Source: Nocardia spumae
Lineage (GTDB): Bacteria; Actinomycetota; Actinomycetes; Mycobacteriales; Mycobacteriaceae
Assembly: GCF_020733635.1 (NCBI RefSeq)
Contig: NZ_JAJFZL010000001.1
Span: 4,402,001 to 4,466,000, forward strand
Direction of reading: 5' to 3'
Length of the DNA stretch: 64,000 nt
A program made the translations under genes and the position numbers. Below the pieces are notes generated by a model, which ran no database searches, was not told where the DNA came from, and saw only the letters and a program-made list of their open reading frames with translations. Positions 43,913 to 56,495 of this stretch are shown in pieces. How positions within the stretch are numbered: position 1 is the first letter of the stretch; every line of letters starts with the position of its first letter.

Positions 43913-45246
43913 AACGACACCGCCTCGTAGAGCTTCCCGATTTCGTCACGTCCCAGTACCCGCAGCGTGCCCGACCGCTGATCGCCGAGCGCGACCGGAC
44001 CGATATGGGTGCGGACCAGCGCGGTGACCGGATGGCCGACCTCGGCCAGCAAGCGACGCACGATGTGCTTGCGGCCCTCGTGCAGCACCACCCGGACCAG
44101 CGATTTACCTTCGCTGACGTCGAGCACCTGGAATTTGTCGACCTTCGCCGGGCCGTCGTCGAGTTCGACGCCGTCGCGCAGCTGCTTGCCGACGCCTCGA
44201 TGCACCTCGCCGTGCACGGTGGCCAGATAGGTCTTCGACACCTGGAACGAGGGATGCATCAGGCGATGGGCGAGATCTCCGTCGTTGGTGAGCAGCAGCA
44301 GCCCCTCGGTATCGGCATCCAGGCGGCCGACGTGGAACAGGCGCTGACCGGCCATCACGCGTTCTGCGACGATATCGCCGACGCAGGGGCGGCCGAGCTC
44401 GTCCGACATCGTCGACTGGAAGCCCTTGGGCTTGTTCAGTGCCAGATAAACCTGCTCGTCGCGGACGACCACGCGGACGCCGTCGACCCGGACGACCGCG
44501 GTGTCGGGATCGATGCGCAGACCCTGTTCCCGCACGATCGCGCCGTCGACCTCGACCCGGCCCTGTTCGATGAGCTCTTCGGCGGCGCGGCGCGACGCCA
44601 CACCCGCCTTGGCGAGCACCTTCTGCAGGCGTTCGCCCTCACCCCACGGCAACTTCTTGGGCCCGGTCTCCTCCACCTCGACGTTCTGGTGACGCGCCGG
44701 TTTGGCGAAACTCAGCACGGTCGGCGGAGTCTTGCGCTTCTTCGGTCTCGGTGCGCTGGGACGAGGCCGTCCCGGGGTGGCGCCGCGGTCACGCGCTCCG
44801 GGCGCAGCGTCACCGCGCGTGGTACGCGCGTCGTCCCGGCCGTAGCGCGCTTCGCCGCCCCCGCGGGCCTCACCGGCCGCCCGGCCGCGGGCGAACCGGT
44901 CACCGCCGCGGCTGCCGCCGCTCTCGGGCCGCCCGTAGCGGTCCTCGGTGCGGCCGGTGCGCGCGCTGCGACCGTAGCTGTCCCCACCCCGCGCGGTGCG
45001 GTCGTCCGGCCGTCCGGACCGCGAGCCGCGGGCGTCGCGACCACGGCCGTAGGAGTCGTCCCCGCGAGCGTATCGGTCGCCTCGGCCGGGCTGTCCGCCG
45101 CGCTCGGCGCCGAAGCCGCCGCGGCTGTCCTCACGCCGGTCGGAGCGTCCTGCTCCGCCACGCGCGGCGCGAGCACCGCCGCGCGGCGGGTCGCTGTGTC
45201 GATTCCTACGGTCCGGTGTGCCATCTCGGCGAGCGGGTGTATTCAC
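43909..45246 (-). CDS. rluB: 23S rRNA pseudouridine synthase with long R/G/D-rich N-terminus
   Basis: RsuA/RluB-type enzyme that isomerises a uridine in large-subunit rRNA. The last 245 residues hold an S4 RNA-binding domain ([23 protein letters not shown]) and the catalytic domain with nucleophile Asp in [17 protein letters not shown]. The first 165 or so residues are a disordered Arg-, Gly-, Asp- and Tyr-rich tail with repeated [12 protein letters not shown] units, much longer than in typical relatives. The GTG start at 45246 has AGAGG upstream. It is the Rv1711 position in the conserved operon. Confidence 0.93.
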   Translation of the reverse strand: MNTPARRDGTPDRRNRHSDPPRGGARAARGGAGRSDRREDSRGGFGAERGGQPGRGDRYARGDDSYGRGRDARGSRSGRPDDRTARGGDSYGRSARTGRTEDRYGRPESGGSRGGDRFARGRAAGEARGGGEARYGRDDARTTRGDAAPGARDRGATPGRPRPSAPRPKKRKTPPTVLSFAKPARHQNVEVEETGPKKLPWGEGERLQKVLAKAGVASRRAAEELIEQGRVEVDGAIVREQGLRIDPDTAVVRVDGVRVVVRDEQVYLALNKPKGFQSTMSDELGRPCVGDIVAERVMAGQRLFHVGRLDADTEGLLLLTNDGDLAHRLMHPSFQVSKTYLATVHGEVHRGVGKQLRDGVELDDGPAKVDKFQVLDVSEGKSLVRVVLHEGRKHIVRRLLAEVGHPVTALVRTHIGPVALGDQRSGTLRVLGRDEIGKLYEAVSL

Positions 45247-45286
45247 GTGGTCCTCTGTTGTTCGCAGGCTCCGGTGCGGAGTCCTG

Positions 45287-46132
45287 TCAATTCTCGGCGC
45301 CGAGATCGATATCCGATTCGGCGGGCTTCTTCAGCTTGGCGTACCGGGGATCGGTGTCCAGGCTCTCGTTGATCTCATCGATCAGGTCGACGCCCGGCAG
45401 TAGGGGCGCCAGCGACGGGAGTTCCGCCAGCGACGCGAGCCCGATCCGTTCCAGGAACAGTTCGGTGGTGACATAGAGCGTGCCGTTGGTATCGACATCG
45501 GTACCGGCCTCGGCGATCAGTCCTCGCGCCACCAGAGTGCGGATGACACCGTCGACATTCACACCGCGCACAGCACTCACTCGTGCTCGCGTAACCGGTT
45601 GACGATAGGCGATGACGGCCAGAGTCTCCAAAGCGGCCCTCGTGAGCTTGGACCGCGCGCCGTCCAGAAGCATGCGTTCGACATAGGGCGCGTACCGGGT
45701 ACGGGTGTACAGACGCCAGCCGTCACCGACGTATCGCAGGTCGATTCCGCTGTCACGCGCGGTCCACTCGGCCGACATCTCGAGCAGTACGCGTTCGACG
45801 CGCGCCCGGGAGTCGTCGACGGCCGCCGCCAGTAGTTCCACCGGCGCCGGCGCGTCCACCACCAGCAACATCGCCTCGAGCGCCGATCGCAGCTCCTCGT
45901 CGTCGAGCGGCCGGATCGCCTCCTCGTCGTCCGGATCCACCACCTCGTCCGGATCGGGTCCGGCCTCCGGTCGAGCACCATCGGCGGCCGCCGCGCCGAC
46001 CGGCTCGCCCACCGGCGGCCCGGCCACCGTGGTCTCGGCGGACATATCGGCCTCGGTGGTGGCGATGCCGGCATCCGGGCGATTCTGGGGCTGCTGTCCC
46101 TCCGGCATCTGCTGCCCTTCCGCAGTCGTCAT
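45287..46132 (-). CDS. scpB: segregation and condensation protein B
   Basis: A 281-residue winged-helix protein that joins ScpA and SMC in the bacterial condensin complex. The conserved part (DEELRSALEAMLLVVDAPAPVE, then ALETLAVIAYRQPVTRARVSAVRGVNVDGVI) follows an acidic, Pro-rich tail of about 70 residues. The ATG overlaps the scpA stop as ATGA. Forty bases separate it from rluB. Confidence 0.96.
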   Translation of the reverse strand: MTTAEGQQMPEGQQPQNRPDAGIATTEADMSAETTVAGPPVGEPVGAAAADGARPEAGPDPDEVVDPDDEEAIRPLDDEELRSALEAMLLVVDAPAPVELLAAAVDDSRARVERVLLEMSAEWTARDSGIDLRYVGDGWRLYTRTRYAPYVERMLLDGARSKLTRAALETLAVIAYRQPVTRARVSAVRGVNVDGVIRTLVARGLIAEAGTDVDTNGTLYVTTELFLERIGLASLAELPSLAPLLPGVDLIDEINESLDTDPRYAKLKKPAESDIDLGAEN

Positions 46133-47082
46133 CCGTAGTCCTCGTCGATCGTCACCGGCTCGGGCGCCCGGCCGTCGGCATCGTCGCCGATCCACCGCAC
46201 CGCCAGCGGGCCCAGGGGGTCGGGCTGATCGAATTCGATCGTCTTACCGCGATACAGCTCGAGCAGCGCCAGGAAGCGGGCGACGATCTGGATCGGCAGC
46301 TCGCAATCGGTGCACAGCTCGTGGAAGGTCGACCACTCCCCCACACCGCGCTTCTTCAGCATCTCCAGCACCAGCGCCGCCTGTTCGGCCACCGAGATCG
46401 CGTGGTTGTGCAGATGGTCCAGCCCGACCGTCGGCGCGGGGCGCGGACGGAACGCGGCCGCGGCGATATCCGCGAATCCCGCGGCGTCGACACCCAGGCT
46501 CACCTCCGGCAGCAGATCCAGGAATCGGTCCTCCAGCGATACCGCACGCGGATAGCGCCGCAGCGCCGCCGCCTCCAGCTCGCCGAGCAATTCCGCGACC
46601 TGCTTGAACGCCCGATACTGCAGCAGCCGGGCGAACAGCAGATCGCGCGCCTCGAGCAATTCCAGATCCTCGGCGTCGGTGACCTCGCCCGAGGGCAGCA
46701 GCCGAGCCGCCTTGAGATCGAGCAGGGTCGCGGCGACGACGAGGAATTCGGTGGTCTGATCGAGAATGCGATCCGCGCGCAGGGTGGGATCGCGTTCCAG
46801 GCTCGCCGTCAATTCCTTGGTGTAGGCGATGAATTCATCGGTGACCTGGTGCAACGCCACTTCGGTGACATCGAGGCGACGCTGGCTGATCAACTGCAGC
46901 AACAGATCGAACGGACCCTGGAAATTGCTCAACCGCAGGTGGAACCCACTGGGTCTGTCCGCCTTCTCGGTGTCCGCACCCGGGGACACATCGGTGGCGG
47001 CATGCGGTGTTTCGGTGTTCGACAACTCGACGGCAGGGTTTTCCGATACGACCTCGGCAGCCGGTGGTCCGGCCTCGCTCAC
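46129..47082 (-). CDS. scpA: segregation and condensation protein A
   Basis: A 317-residue kleisin subunit of the SMC-ScpAB condensin. The hallmark FQGPFDLLLQLISQRRLDVTEVAL begins the conserved region, and the C-terminal winged helix includes FLALLELYRGKTIEFDQ. The start is the GTG at 47082, overlapping the parA stop as GTGA. The N-terminal 50 residues are acidic and variable. The same order (Rv1708-Rv1710) occurs in M. tuberculosis. Confidence 0.96.
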   Translation of the reverse strand: MSEAGPPAAEVVSENPAVELSNTETPHAATDVSPGADTEKADRPSGFHLRLSNFQGPFDLLLQLISQRRLDVTEVALHQVTDEFIAYTKELTASLERDPTLRADRILDQTTEFLVVAATLLDLKAARLLPSGEVTDAEDLELLEARDLLFARLLQYRAFKQVAELLGELEAAALRRYPRAVSLEDRFLDLLPEVSLGVDAAGFADIAAAAFRPRPAPTVGLDHLHNHAISVAEQAALVLEMLKKRGVGEWSTFHELCTDCELPIQIVARFLALLELYRGKTIEFDQPDPLGPLAVRWIGDDADGRAPEPVTIDEDYG

Positions 47083-48050
47083 CGGCCCGACCGGAGGATG
47101 ACTTCCCGTGCCATCGCCCGATACGCGGTCGCGCCACCGGATTTCGGCGCCCACGTGGTGATCGGCTCGCCGGCGACACTGGCGTCGGGGAAGCGGACGG
47201 TCCGGTTGATCACAGTGTCGTACACCAGATCGCCGAACACCTCCACCACCCGGGCCATCACCTGCCGCGAGTGCAGCAAACGCGCATCGAACATGGTGAC
47301 CACGATGCCCGACAGGGCCAGCTGGGGGTTGAGCCGGTCCCGCACCTTCTCCACGGTGTCGGTGAGCAGGGCCAGCCCGCGCAGTGAGAAGTATTCGCAT
47401 TCCATCGGAATCACCACGCCGTCCGCACAGGCCAGAGCGTTGACGGTGAGCAGGCCGAGCGAGGGCTGGCAATCGATGAGGATGTAGTCGTAGCGGTCAC
47501 GCAGCGGTGCCAGAGCGCGGCCCAGGGTCTGTTCCCGGCCGACCTCGTTGACCAGCTGGATCTCCGCGGCCGAGAGATCGATATTGCTGGGCAGCAGGTC
47601 CATACCCTCGACCTTGGTGTTGAGCAGCACGTCGTCGACCCTGGCACGCCCGCCGACCAGCAGGTTGTGCACGGTGAGATCCAAGTCGTGGTGGGCCACA
47701 CCGAGGCCGGCCGACAACGCGCCCTGCGGGTCGAGGTCGACCAGCAGCACCTTGCGGCCGTATTCGGCCAGGGCAGCACCGAGATTGATGGTGGAAGTGG
47801 TCTTGCCGACGCCGCCCTTCTGATTGCACATGGCGACGATCAGGGCGTCACCGTTGCGCGACAACGGGGGTGGTTCGGGGATGTCGCGCAACGGGCGTCC
47901 GGTCGGGCCGAGTTCGGTGCCGTCCGCCACGATGTCGTTCGCCTCCCAGAGACTTCGGGCCGCCTGTTCGATTCGGAGGCCGGTTCGGATACTCGAAAGC
48001 GGTTCTGCCGCAGCACTGTTCGGCGGCTCGGCCGCACCGGCTGTCGTCAT
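47079..48050 (-). CDS. parA: ParA/Soj-family ATPase
   Basis: A 323-residue deviant-Walker ATPase (KGGVGKTTSTINLG) of the chromosome-partitioning family, equivalent to M. tuberculosis Rv1708. Further motifs are LLVDLDPQGALSAGLG and LIDCQPSLGLLTVNAL. An N-terminal tail of about 70 residues precedes the P-loop domain. No parB adjoins it, and it is grouped with scpAB, so it probably assists SMC loading or cell-cycle positioning rather than being the origin-linked ParA. The ATG at 48050 follows AAGGAG at eight bases. It is the first gene of the der operon. Confidence 0.93.
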   Translation of the reverse strand: MTTAGAAEPPNSAAAEPLSSIRTGLRIEQAARSLWEANDIVADGTELGPTGRPLRDIPEPPPLSRNGDALIVAMCNQKGGVGKTTSTINLGAALAEYGRKVLLVDLDPQGALSAGLGVAHHDLDLTVHNLLVGGRARVDDVLLNTKVEGMDLLPSNIDLSAAEIQLVNEVGREQTLGRALAPLRDRYDYILIDCQPSLGLLTVNALACADGVVIPMECEYFSLRGLALLTDTVEKVRDRLNPQLALSGIVVTMFDARLLHSRQVMARVVEVFGDLVYDTVINRTVRFPDASVAGEPITTWAPKSGGATAYRAMAREVILRSGR

Positions 48051-48316
48051 GTCCGCTGCTCCTTCAATTGTCTTGCCCATTGCCCCGCCGCGCGCTGCGG
48101 AACAGCGGGCGGTCGGTCCATCGGTGACCGATGTACCGGACCGCCGCCATAGACGCTACCGCCTCCGAGCGCAAGACCGACGATCGGACACGCTCGGGGA
48201 ATCCGCCCCATCGTTGCGCACTTGTGTCATTGCGCAGCGCCGACACCGCATTCTGTCGCCTTTCGAGCGCATTGCGAAACCCTTTGGGCCAAACCCGTGC
48301 GAACCGCCGGCCCCTC
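48051..48316 (-). promoter_or_regulatory. parA operon promoter region with TTGCGCA repeats
   Basis: TTGCGCA occurs at 48214-48220 and 48230-48236, a 16-base period, in the only long gap ahead of the six-gene parA operon. The heptamer is also the half-site of the palindrome at 39065-39080. No confident -35/-10 pair was assigned. In M. tuberculosis several genes lie between xerD and the parA homologue; none remain here. Confidence 0.35.
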
Positions 48317-48344
48317 GCTACCGCGCGCGCGGATGCGCGGTAGC
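48317..48344 (-). terminator. hairpin overlapping the xerD stop
   Basis: Perfect 10-bp arms GCTACCGCGC and GCGCGGTAGC with an 8-base loop; the xerD TAG lies in the 3' arm. It could terminate the pyrG-xerD transcript, though part of the stem is coding. Confidence 0.45.
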
Positions 48345-49259
48345 CCAGACTTCGTGCAGCGTATTCACGGTGACCAGGGTGTAGATCTGGGTGGTCGTCA
48401 CCGAGGCGTGCCCCAGTAATTCCTGCACCACCCGCACGTCGGCGCCGCCGTCGAGCAGATGGGTGGCGAACGAGTGCCGCAGCGTATGCGGTGACACCGC
48501 CGCGCCGATCCCCGCCCGGTCCGCCGCGTCCTGCAGTACCTGCCACGCACTCTGCCGGGACAACCGGCCGCCCCGGGCATTGAGGAACAGGGCCGCGTTC
48601 CCGATGCCGCGCGCGGACAACGCCGGCCGGCCGCGAACCAGATAGCCCTCCAGTGCGGCGAGTGCGGGCCGGCCGATCGGGACCATGCGTTGCTTACCGC
48701 CCTTACCGTGCAGGACCACCGCACGCCCGGCGGTATCGATATCGTCGATATCGAGTCCCACCGCTTCCGAGATGCGCGCACCGGTGGAATAGAGCAGCTC
48801 CAGCAGGGCGCGGTCCCGCAGGCCGCGCGGGCCTCCGCCGGATCCGGCGTCCTCGCCGCCGCCGGCCGCCTCGAGCAGTCTCGAAACATCGTCGTAGGGA
48901 AGCGCTTTCGGCAGACGCCGCGCGGGCGTCGGCGGCTTCACGCTGTGGGCGACATCGCCGCTGGTCAGTCCCTCGGCGGCCGCGAACCGGTGCAGTCCGC
49001 GGACCGCGACCAGCGCGCGGGCGGCCGAACTCGCGGCCAGTGGCGGATATCCGTCACCTCCGGCGCGCAGCGATACGACGAAATCGGCGATCCCGCTTTC
49101 GGTCACCCGATCCAGATCCGGAATATCCCGGGCGCGCAGGAATTCCCGATAGCGCCGCAGATCGCGGCGATAGGCGCTGAGGGTATTGCCGGATACCCCA
49201 CGCTCCACCGTCAGATGGTCGAGGAATGCCTGGATCTGCCGGTCCACCACGCGCGTCAC
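48318..49259 (-). CDS. xerD: tyrosine recombinase XerD
   Basis: Resolves chromosome dimers at dif together with XerC. The 313-residue length matches relatives. The N-terminal SAM-like domain reads [26 protein letters not shown]. The catalytic set is present: Arg in [10 protein letters not shown], Lys in GKGGKQR, HTLRHSF, and the nucleophile Tyr in [12 protein letters not shown]. The GTG at 49259 ([12 protein letters not shown]) gives the expected length; a GTG at 49289 is possible. It follows the Nudix gene, as in M. tuberculosis Rv1700-Rv1701. Confidence 0.95.
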   Translation of the reverse strand: MTRVVDRQIQAFLDHLTVERGVSGNTLSAYRRDLRRYREFLRARDIPDLDRVTESGIADFVVSLRAGGDGYPPLAASSAARALVAVRGLHRFAAAEGLTSGDVAHSVKPPTPARRLPKALPYDDVSRLLEAAGGGEDAGSGGGPRGLRDRALLELLYSTGARISEAVGLDIDDIDTAGRAVVLHGKGGKQRMVPIGRPALAALEGYLVRGRPALSARGIGNAALFLNARGGRLSRQSAWQVLQDAADRAGIGAAVSPHTLRHSFATHLLDGGADVRVVQELLGHASVTTTQIYTLVTVNTLHEVWATAHPRAR

Positions 49260-49393
49260 CCGCCCGGGCCCGGCGGCGCATCCGCGCACACCCGGGCGGG
49301 CAGAGCGGCGTCGGCGAGATTCACGGTGCCATCATGACAGCCGCGACCGGCGATCGGCGCACGAAACACAGCGCGCCGATCGCGCATCCACGC

Positions 49394-51852
<2,459 letters not shown>

Positions 51853-51975
51853 TCACATACGTCTCACTCGCCGCAGCAACCTCATGACACCGCCGCGGCG
51901 AGCGCACCGCTGCCGCCCGGGCCGCCCGGCACTCCGTCCCACATGACGATCGGCTCGTGATCGCCGCCGATCGGC

Positions 51976-52896
51976 TCAGCCGGGCAGGGCGGCCACCGAC
52001 AGCGAGGTGGCGTCCGGGCCGCTTCCGTAGTGCCCGGTTTTGCCGCCCAGTTGCTCCCCCAGTCCGAGCACCGTTGTGACGCGGCCGGTTTCGCGATCCA
52101 CATTGTCGACCGTGCTCACGGTCGCATCCAGGCGGTTGTCGCTTCGCACCTGAGCGATGGGCCCGGCGGCCGCCGAAGACCCCGGTCGCCCGGCCAGCAC
52201 CACCCCCGCGCCGCGGCCGCGCAGCGCGCCCGCGAAACGCGCGATGATCGATCCCTGCCCGTTGTGGTCGGCCCGAGCCCCCGCGCCGGTCACCACGATC
52301 GCCGACTGGGCGGGCGCGAACTCACCGGCGGCGAGAAAGCCGCCCCCGTGCAACGTGTCGGCGATCAGTCCACGCTCCTGTCCGGTGGCGCGTTCGGCGC
52401 CGTCGCCGGGATCGGTCAGAAAGGCGAGCCCGAGCAGATCACCGGCGAGACTGCCCTGATCCATCGCGTCGGTCTGCAACTGCGCACCCGCCGGAATCAT
52501 GTTGGTGACCGCGGTCCGCAGCCGGTCGCCCTGCGCGGCGTCGACGAAGGCATCGGTCAACGCGATCCGGCCGGTGACCTTCGCCCCGGCCGTGGTGAGC
52601 GCGGCGGTGACCGCATCGACGTCGGCGGCGTCGGCATCGGGAGTGGTGAACACCAGCACCGTCCGGTCGGCCAGCGTGCCGCCCAGGATGCGCCCCGCCG
52701 AACGGGCGACGAAGTCATCGGCCGCCCCGACCTGTCGTTCGAGCCGGCCGTTGGCCGCCGACAGCGCATCGTTGCGCCGGGACAGATCGGCACCGCCGGA
52801 ACCGCCGTTGCGGACGACGGCACCGACCACGGCACCTACGACCAGCGCCAGGAAGATCGCGATCAGAGAGACGAGCAGTCGCCGCATGAAACCCAC
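51976..52896 (-). CDS. mctB: copper transporter-like outer-envelope protein MctB
   Basis: A 306-residue homologue of M. tuberculosis Rv1698 (MctB), linked there to copper efflux across the mycolate outer membrane. One N-terminal hydrophobic helix (LLVSLIAIFLALVVGAVVG) serves as signal or anchor. Then come a short coiled region (NDALSAANGRLERQVGAADDF), GRILGGTLADRTVLVFTTPDA and SVAALPG at the end. The GTG at 52896 is chosen, with the ATG at 52887 as an alternative. It follows steA by 6 bases, the conserved Rv1697-Rv1698 pair. Confidence 0.88.
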   Translation of the reverse strand: MGFMRRLLVSLIAIFLALVVGAVVGAVVRNGGSGGADLSRRNDALSAANGRLERQVGAADDFVARSAGRILGGTLADRTVLVFTTPDADAADVDAVTAALTTAGAKVTGRIALTDAFVDAAQGDRLRTAVTNMIPAGAQLQTDAMDQGSLAGDLLGLAFLTDPGDGAERATGQERGLIADTLHGGGFLAAGEFAPAQSAIVVTGAGARADHNGQGSIIARFAGALRGRGAGVVLAGRPGSSAAAGPIAQVRSDNRLDATVSTVDNVDRETGRVTTVLGLGEQLGGKTGHYGSGPDATSLSVAALPG

Positions 52897-52902
52897 GTAC
52901 CT

Positions 52903-54117
52903 CTACCCCCGGTGGTCTGCTAGTCGATGTAGCCAGTCCTGCGACTGCCGCCACACCGAATCCAGCCAGTCCAGCACGTCACCGCCCAGATGCGACGACA
53001 CCAGCAGTCCGACGATCAGCGCCACCAGCGCCGCGAGTACCACCAGCGCGGTCGCCCAGCCGGAGCTGCCCTGCCGATACAGACTGGCCACGGCCTTGGC
53101 GTCCATCAGCTTCGGCCCCGCTTTGAGCCGGGTCAGAAACATCGCGGGATTGGACTCGCGGCGACTGCGATCGAAGAAGTCGTCGAGTGAGGCCGGAGCC
53201 CCGCAGGTGATGATCAGAGCCGCACCGTGATGGTCGGCCAGCAGCAGCGCCAGATCCGCCGCCGCGCCCGACGACGGGAACGTGGTGGCGCCGATACCGA
53301 GGTCCTGGATGCGTTCCAGTCCCTTGGCATGTCCGTCCGTATCCGCCGGAAGAATGACCTCCGCACCGCATTTGAGCGTGCCGGCGGTGATCTCCTCCGG
53401 ATCGCCGACGATCAGATCGGGACGGTATCCGGCCTTCGTCACGATATCCGCGCCCCGGCCCACGCCCACCAGAATCGGCGCGTACTCCTTGATGAACGGT
53501 TTGATCGCCTTGAGATCGTCGCGGCCGTCGGGTCCGTCGGCGACCACCACGACATGGCGATGGCGCATGGACAGTTCCAGCGCCGGAACCCCGAGACCGT
53601 CGATGAGCAGCGCGCTTTCGCTGCGGATGAATTCGATCGTATTGCCCGCGAAGGCCTCCAGGTGATCGGCGAGCCCGTTACGGGCCTCGATCATCCGCTC
53701 GGCGACGACCTGGTCGGTGAGTTCGATGCCCTCGACCAGCGCCTCCGGTTCCTTCTTGGTCAGCTTGTCGGAGTAGACCACCCCGGCGTCGATACGGACC
53801 TTGCTGCCGTCCTTGATCTTGCCGAAGACATCGGCGGAGACAGCATCCAGCAACACGATTCCATTGGCCGCCAGAACTTCCGGGCCGAGATTCGGATACC
53901 TGCCGGAAATCGATGGCGAGGCGTTGATCACCGCCGCCACGCCGGCCTCTACGAGCCGGTCAGCGGTCAGACGATCGATGTCCATCTCGTCGAGAACCAC
54001 CACATCACCCGCGCCGACCCGCTTGAGCAGACGCCGGGTGTTGCGGTCCACCCGGGCCATTCCGGTGACACCGGGAAGCGTTTCGGTGTTGCGTGACAAC
54101 AGCGCCAGCATCTTCAT
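52903..54117 (-). CDS. steA: SteA-like cell division-associated membrane protein
   Basis: A 404-residue homologue of Rv1697/SteA, a protein tied to septal cell-wall processing in corynebacteria. The body has a thiamin-pyrophosphokinase-like core (KAIKPFIKEYAPILVGVGRG, DLIVGDPEEI), and one transmembrane helix lies near the C-terminus (ALVVLAALVALIVGLLV). The ATG at 54117 (MKMLALLSRN) is favoured over a TTG at 54138. It is followed closely by mctB. Confidence 0.9.
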   Translation of the reverse strand: MKMLALLSRNTETLPGVTGMARVDRNTRRLLKRVGAGDVVVLDEMDIDRLTADRLVEAGVAAVINASPSISGRYPNLGPEVLAANGIVLLDAVSADVFGKIKDGSKVRIDAGVVYSDKLTKKEPEALVEGIELTDQVVAERMIEARNGLADHLEAFAGNTIEFIRSESALLIDGLGVPALELSMRHRHVVVVADGPDGRDDLKAIKPFIKEYAPILVGVGRGADIVTKAGYRPDLIVGDPEEITAGTLKCGAEVILPADTDGHAKGLERIQDLGIGATTFPSSGAAADLALLLADHHGAALIITCGAPASLDDFFDRSRRESNPAMFLTRLKAGPKLMDAKAVASLYRQGSSGWATALVVLAALVALIVGLLVSSHLGGDVLDWLDSVWRQSQDWLHRLADHRG

Positions 54118-54287
54118 GGCATCCGATAATGGACGCAAACCCTCAACCTATGCTGGAGGCGCGCCGACGTCCTAGCACATGCCCAACTGTGACGCCAATA
54201 CGACCACTCTTCCCACCGTCGACTGGCGTGCCGGTGTAACCACTGGTACCGATATGCTTCGGCTCACTGCATCCGAAGGAGAACGCC

Positions 54288-54710
54288 ATGGCCAGCACCA
54301 CCGTCGACACGGTCATTCCCGCACCGCGCGACGTCGTCTACAAGCTGTTCACCGAGCGCGACAGCCTCAACGGCTATCTGCCCGTGCGGATTACGCTGCG
54401 CAAGCCGGGTGCCCCCGAGGCGTCCGGGGTGGGCGCACGCTATCTGGTCGGCCTGGGCGGTATCGGTGTCACCGAGGAAACCACCGACCTGGTGCCCGGT
54501 GAGCGGATGGAGTACCGGATCGTCGCCGGCGCTCCGGTGAAACGGCACGTCGGCACCATCACCTTCGCCGACGCCCCCGGCGGCACCCTGGTGTCGTATC
54601 GGATGGAATCGGAGCCCTCGCTGCCCGTACCGGACAAGGCGACCGAGTTGTTCCTGCGCGCCCTGATCTCACCGTTCCTCAAGGGCGCCAAGAAGGCTGT
54701 CGCGAAGTAG
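54288..54710 (+). CDS. SRPBCC-family (START-like) small protein
   Basis: A 140-residue protein of the polyketide cyclase/dehydrase or START-like fold. It begins STTVDTVIPAPRDVVYKLFTERDSLNGYLP, with later VGTITFADAPGGTLVSYRM and a C-terminal amphipathic helix. Such proteins bind a hydrophobic ligand in a deep pocket; the ligand is unknown. The ATG follows GAAGGAG at a good spacing. It is divergent from steA and converges on recN with a gap of only three bases. It is an insertion relative to the M. tuberculosis order. Confidence 0.85.
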   Translation: MASTTVDTVIPAPRDVVYKLFTERDSLNGYLPVRITLRKPGAPEASGVGARYLVGLGGIGVTEETTDLVPGERMEYRIVAGAPVKRHVGTITFADAPGGTLVSYRMESEPSLPVPDKATELFLRALISPFLKGAKKAVAK

Positions 54711-54713
54711 CGC

Positions 54714-56495
54714 TCACCCGGCCGCCGACTCGGCGTCGGCCTTCTCCGCCCGCGCCGTGGCCAGTAGCTCCTCGGCGTGGGCACGACCGGTCTCGGTGTC
54801 GTCGAGCCCGGCCAGCATCCGGGCCAGCTCGACGACCCGCTCATCGGTGGTCAATGCGTGCACCCCGCTGTTGACGCCCTTGCCGTCGTCGACCTTGTCC
54901 ACGACCAGGTGGGTGTCGGCGAAGGCGGCCACCTGCGGCAGATGTGTCACCACGATCACCTGATGGGTGCGGGCCAGCCGGGCCAGGCGACGACCGATCT
55001 CGACCGCCGCCCGCCCGCCGACACCGGCGTCGACCTCGTCGAACACCATGGTGGAACCGTAGTCGGAGGAGGCCAGTACCACTTCGAGGGCGAGCATCAC
55101 CCGCGACAGCTCACCACCGGACGCGCTGCGGCTCAACGGCAACGACTGCGCCCCCGAATGAGCGGACAGCCGGAACTCCGCCTCGTCGACGCCCGTCGCG
55201 CCGGCGTGCAGATCCGCACCGTCGATGGTGATGGGCGCACTGTCCTGCGCGGCCGCCGCCAGCGCCCGCACCTCCACCTCGAGTTTGGCCCGGCCCATCG
55301 CCAGACCGCTCAGTTCGGCACTCACCGCGGTGGCCAGCTTGCGCGCGGCCTTGCGGCGCGCGGCGGTCAGCTTCTTCGCCGTCTCACGCACCTGCGCCGC
55401 CGCGGTCTCCACCTCGGCGGCCAGCGCCGCCAAAGCCTCGTCGGAGACGTCGAGGGACGCGAGCCGGGCGCGCGCGTCGTCGGCCCAGGCGATCACCGCG
55501 TCGATATCGGGCGCGTATTTACGGGTCAGGGTCTTCAGTTCCGCCTGGCGGGTGAGCAGGCTGTCGAGCGCCGCCGGATCCGACGGCAGATCCGACAGAT
55601 AGGAACTCAGCTCGGTGGTCACGTCGACGACCACGGCGATCGCCTCGCCGAGCCGCGGCGCCAGAGCCGCCAGAGCCGGATCGTCACCGGCTTCCAGCCG
55701 AGCGCGGGCGGCGCCCAGCGCGTCCAGCGCGCCCGACCCCTCGCCCGGATCGTCGGCGGATCCCGCGAGCGCGTCGTGGGCGCCTCCCGCGGCCTCGCGG
55801 AGCGAATCCAGATCGCCGAGTCGCAGGACCTCCGCGACGATGCGCTCGTCCTCACCGGGTTCCGGTGCGACGGTATCGATCTCGTTCAGCGAATGCTGCA
55901 GCCGATCGGCTTCGAGGGCCAGTTCGCGGCTGCGCTCGGTACGCTCGAGCAGTTCGCTGCGAGCCTGTAGCCAGGTGCGCCGGGCCAGCTGATATTTGCG
56001 CAGCAAGCCGGCCACGGTGTCACCGGCGAAGCGGTCCAGCGCCTGCAGTTGCTGATCGGGTCGTTGCAGACGCAGCTGATCGTTCTGCCCGTGCACGGTC
56101 AGCAGCGGAGCCGTGAAATCCGACAGCACCGCCGCGGGCACGCTGCGCCCGCCGAGGTGGGCACGCGAACGCCCATCGCTGCCGACGGTCCGCACGGCGA
56201 TGACGCTGTCGTCGTCATCGCGCTGGGCGCCGGTCGATTCCAGTACCTTCTCGACCTCGTCGCGGGCGCTGTCGTGGACCTCGTCGACACTGAATCGGCC
56301 CTCCACCACCGCGCGCGACGCGCCTTGGCGCACCCGTCCGGCATCGGCGCGGGCGCCGCCGAGCAGATGCAGCCCGGTGACCACCATCGTCTTACCGGCA
56401 CCGGTCTCACCGGTCACACAGGTCAGCCCCTCGTGGAACTGGGCGGTGGCGGTCGATATGACGCCCAGACCGTCAATCCTGATCTCTGTCAGCAC
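54714..56495 (-). CDS. recN: DNA repair protein RecN
   Basis: A 593-residue SMC-like ATPase acting in double-strand break repair. Walker A is GETGAGKTM near the start, a long coiled coil follows in the middle, and the signature [16 protein letters not shown] and Walker [13 protein letters not shown] are in the C-terminal lobe. The GTG at 56495 overlaps the end of nadK by 23 bases, with GGAGAG upstream. The order tlyA-nadK-recN matches Rv1694-Rv1696. Confidence 0.97.
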   Translation of the reverse strand: MLTEIRIDGLGVISTATAQFHEGLTCVTGETGAGKTMVVTGLHLLGGARADAGRVRQGASRAVVEGRFSVDEVHDSARDEVEKVLESTGAQRDDDDSVIAVRTVGSDGRSRAHLGGRSVPAAVLSDFTAPLLTVHGQNDQLRLQRPDQQLQALDRFAGDTVAGLLRKYQLARRTWLQARSELLERTERSRELALEADRLQHSLNEIDTVAPEPGEDERIVAEVLRLGDLDSLREAAGGAHDALAGSADDPGEGSGALDALGAARARLEAGDDPALAALAPRLGEAIAVVVDVTTELSSYLSDLPSDPAALDSLLTRQAELKTLTRKYAPDIDAVIAWADDARARLASLDVSDEALAALAAEVETAAAQVRETAKKLTAARRKAARKLATAVSAELSGLAMGRAKLEVEVRALAAAAQDSAPITIDGADLHAGATGVDEAEFRLSAHSGAQSLPLSRSASGGELSRVMLALEVVLASSDYGSTMVFDEVDAGVGGRAAVEIGRRLARLARTHQVIVVTHLPQVAAFADTHLVVDKVDDGKGVNSGVHALTTDERVVELARMLAGLDDTETGRAHAEELLATARAEKADAESAAG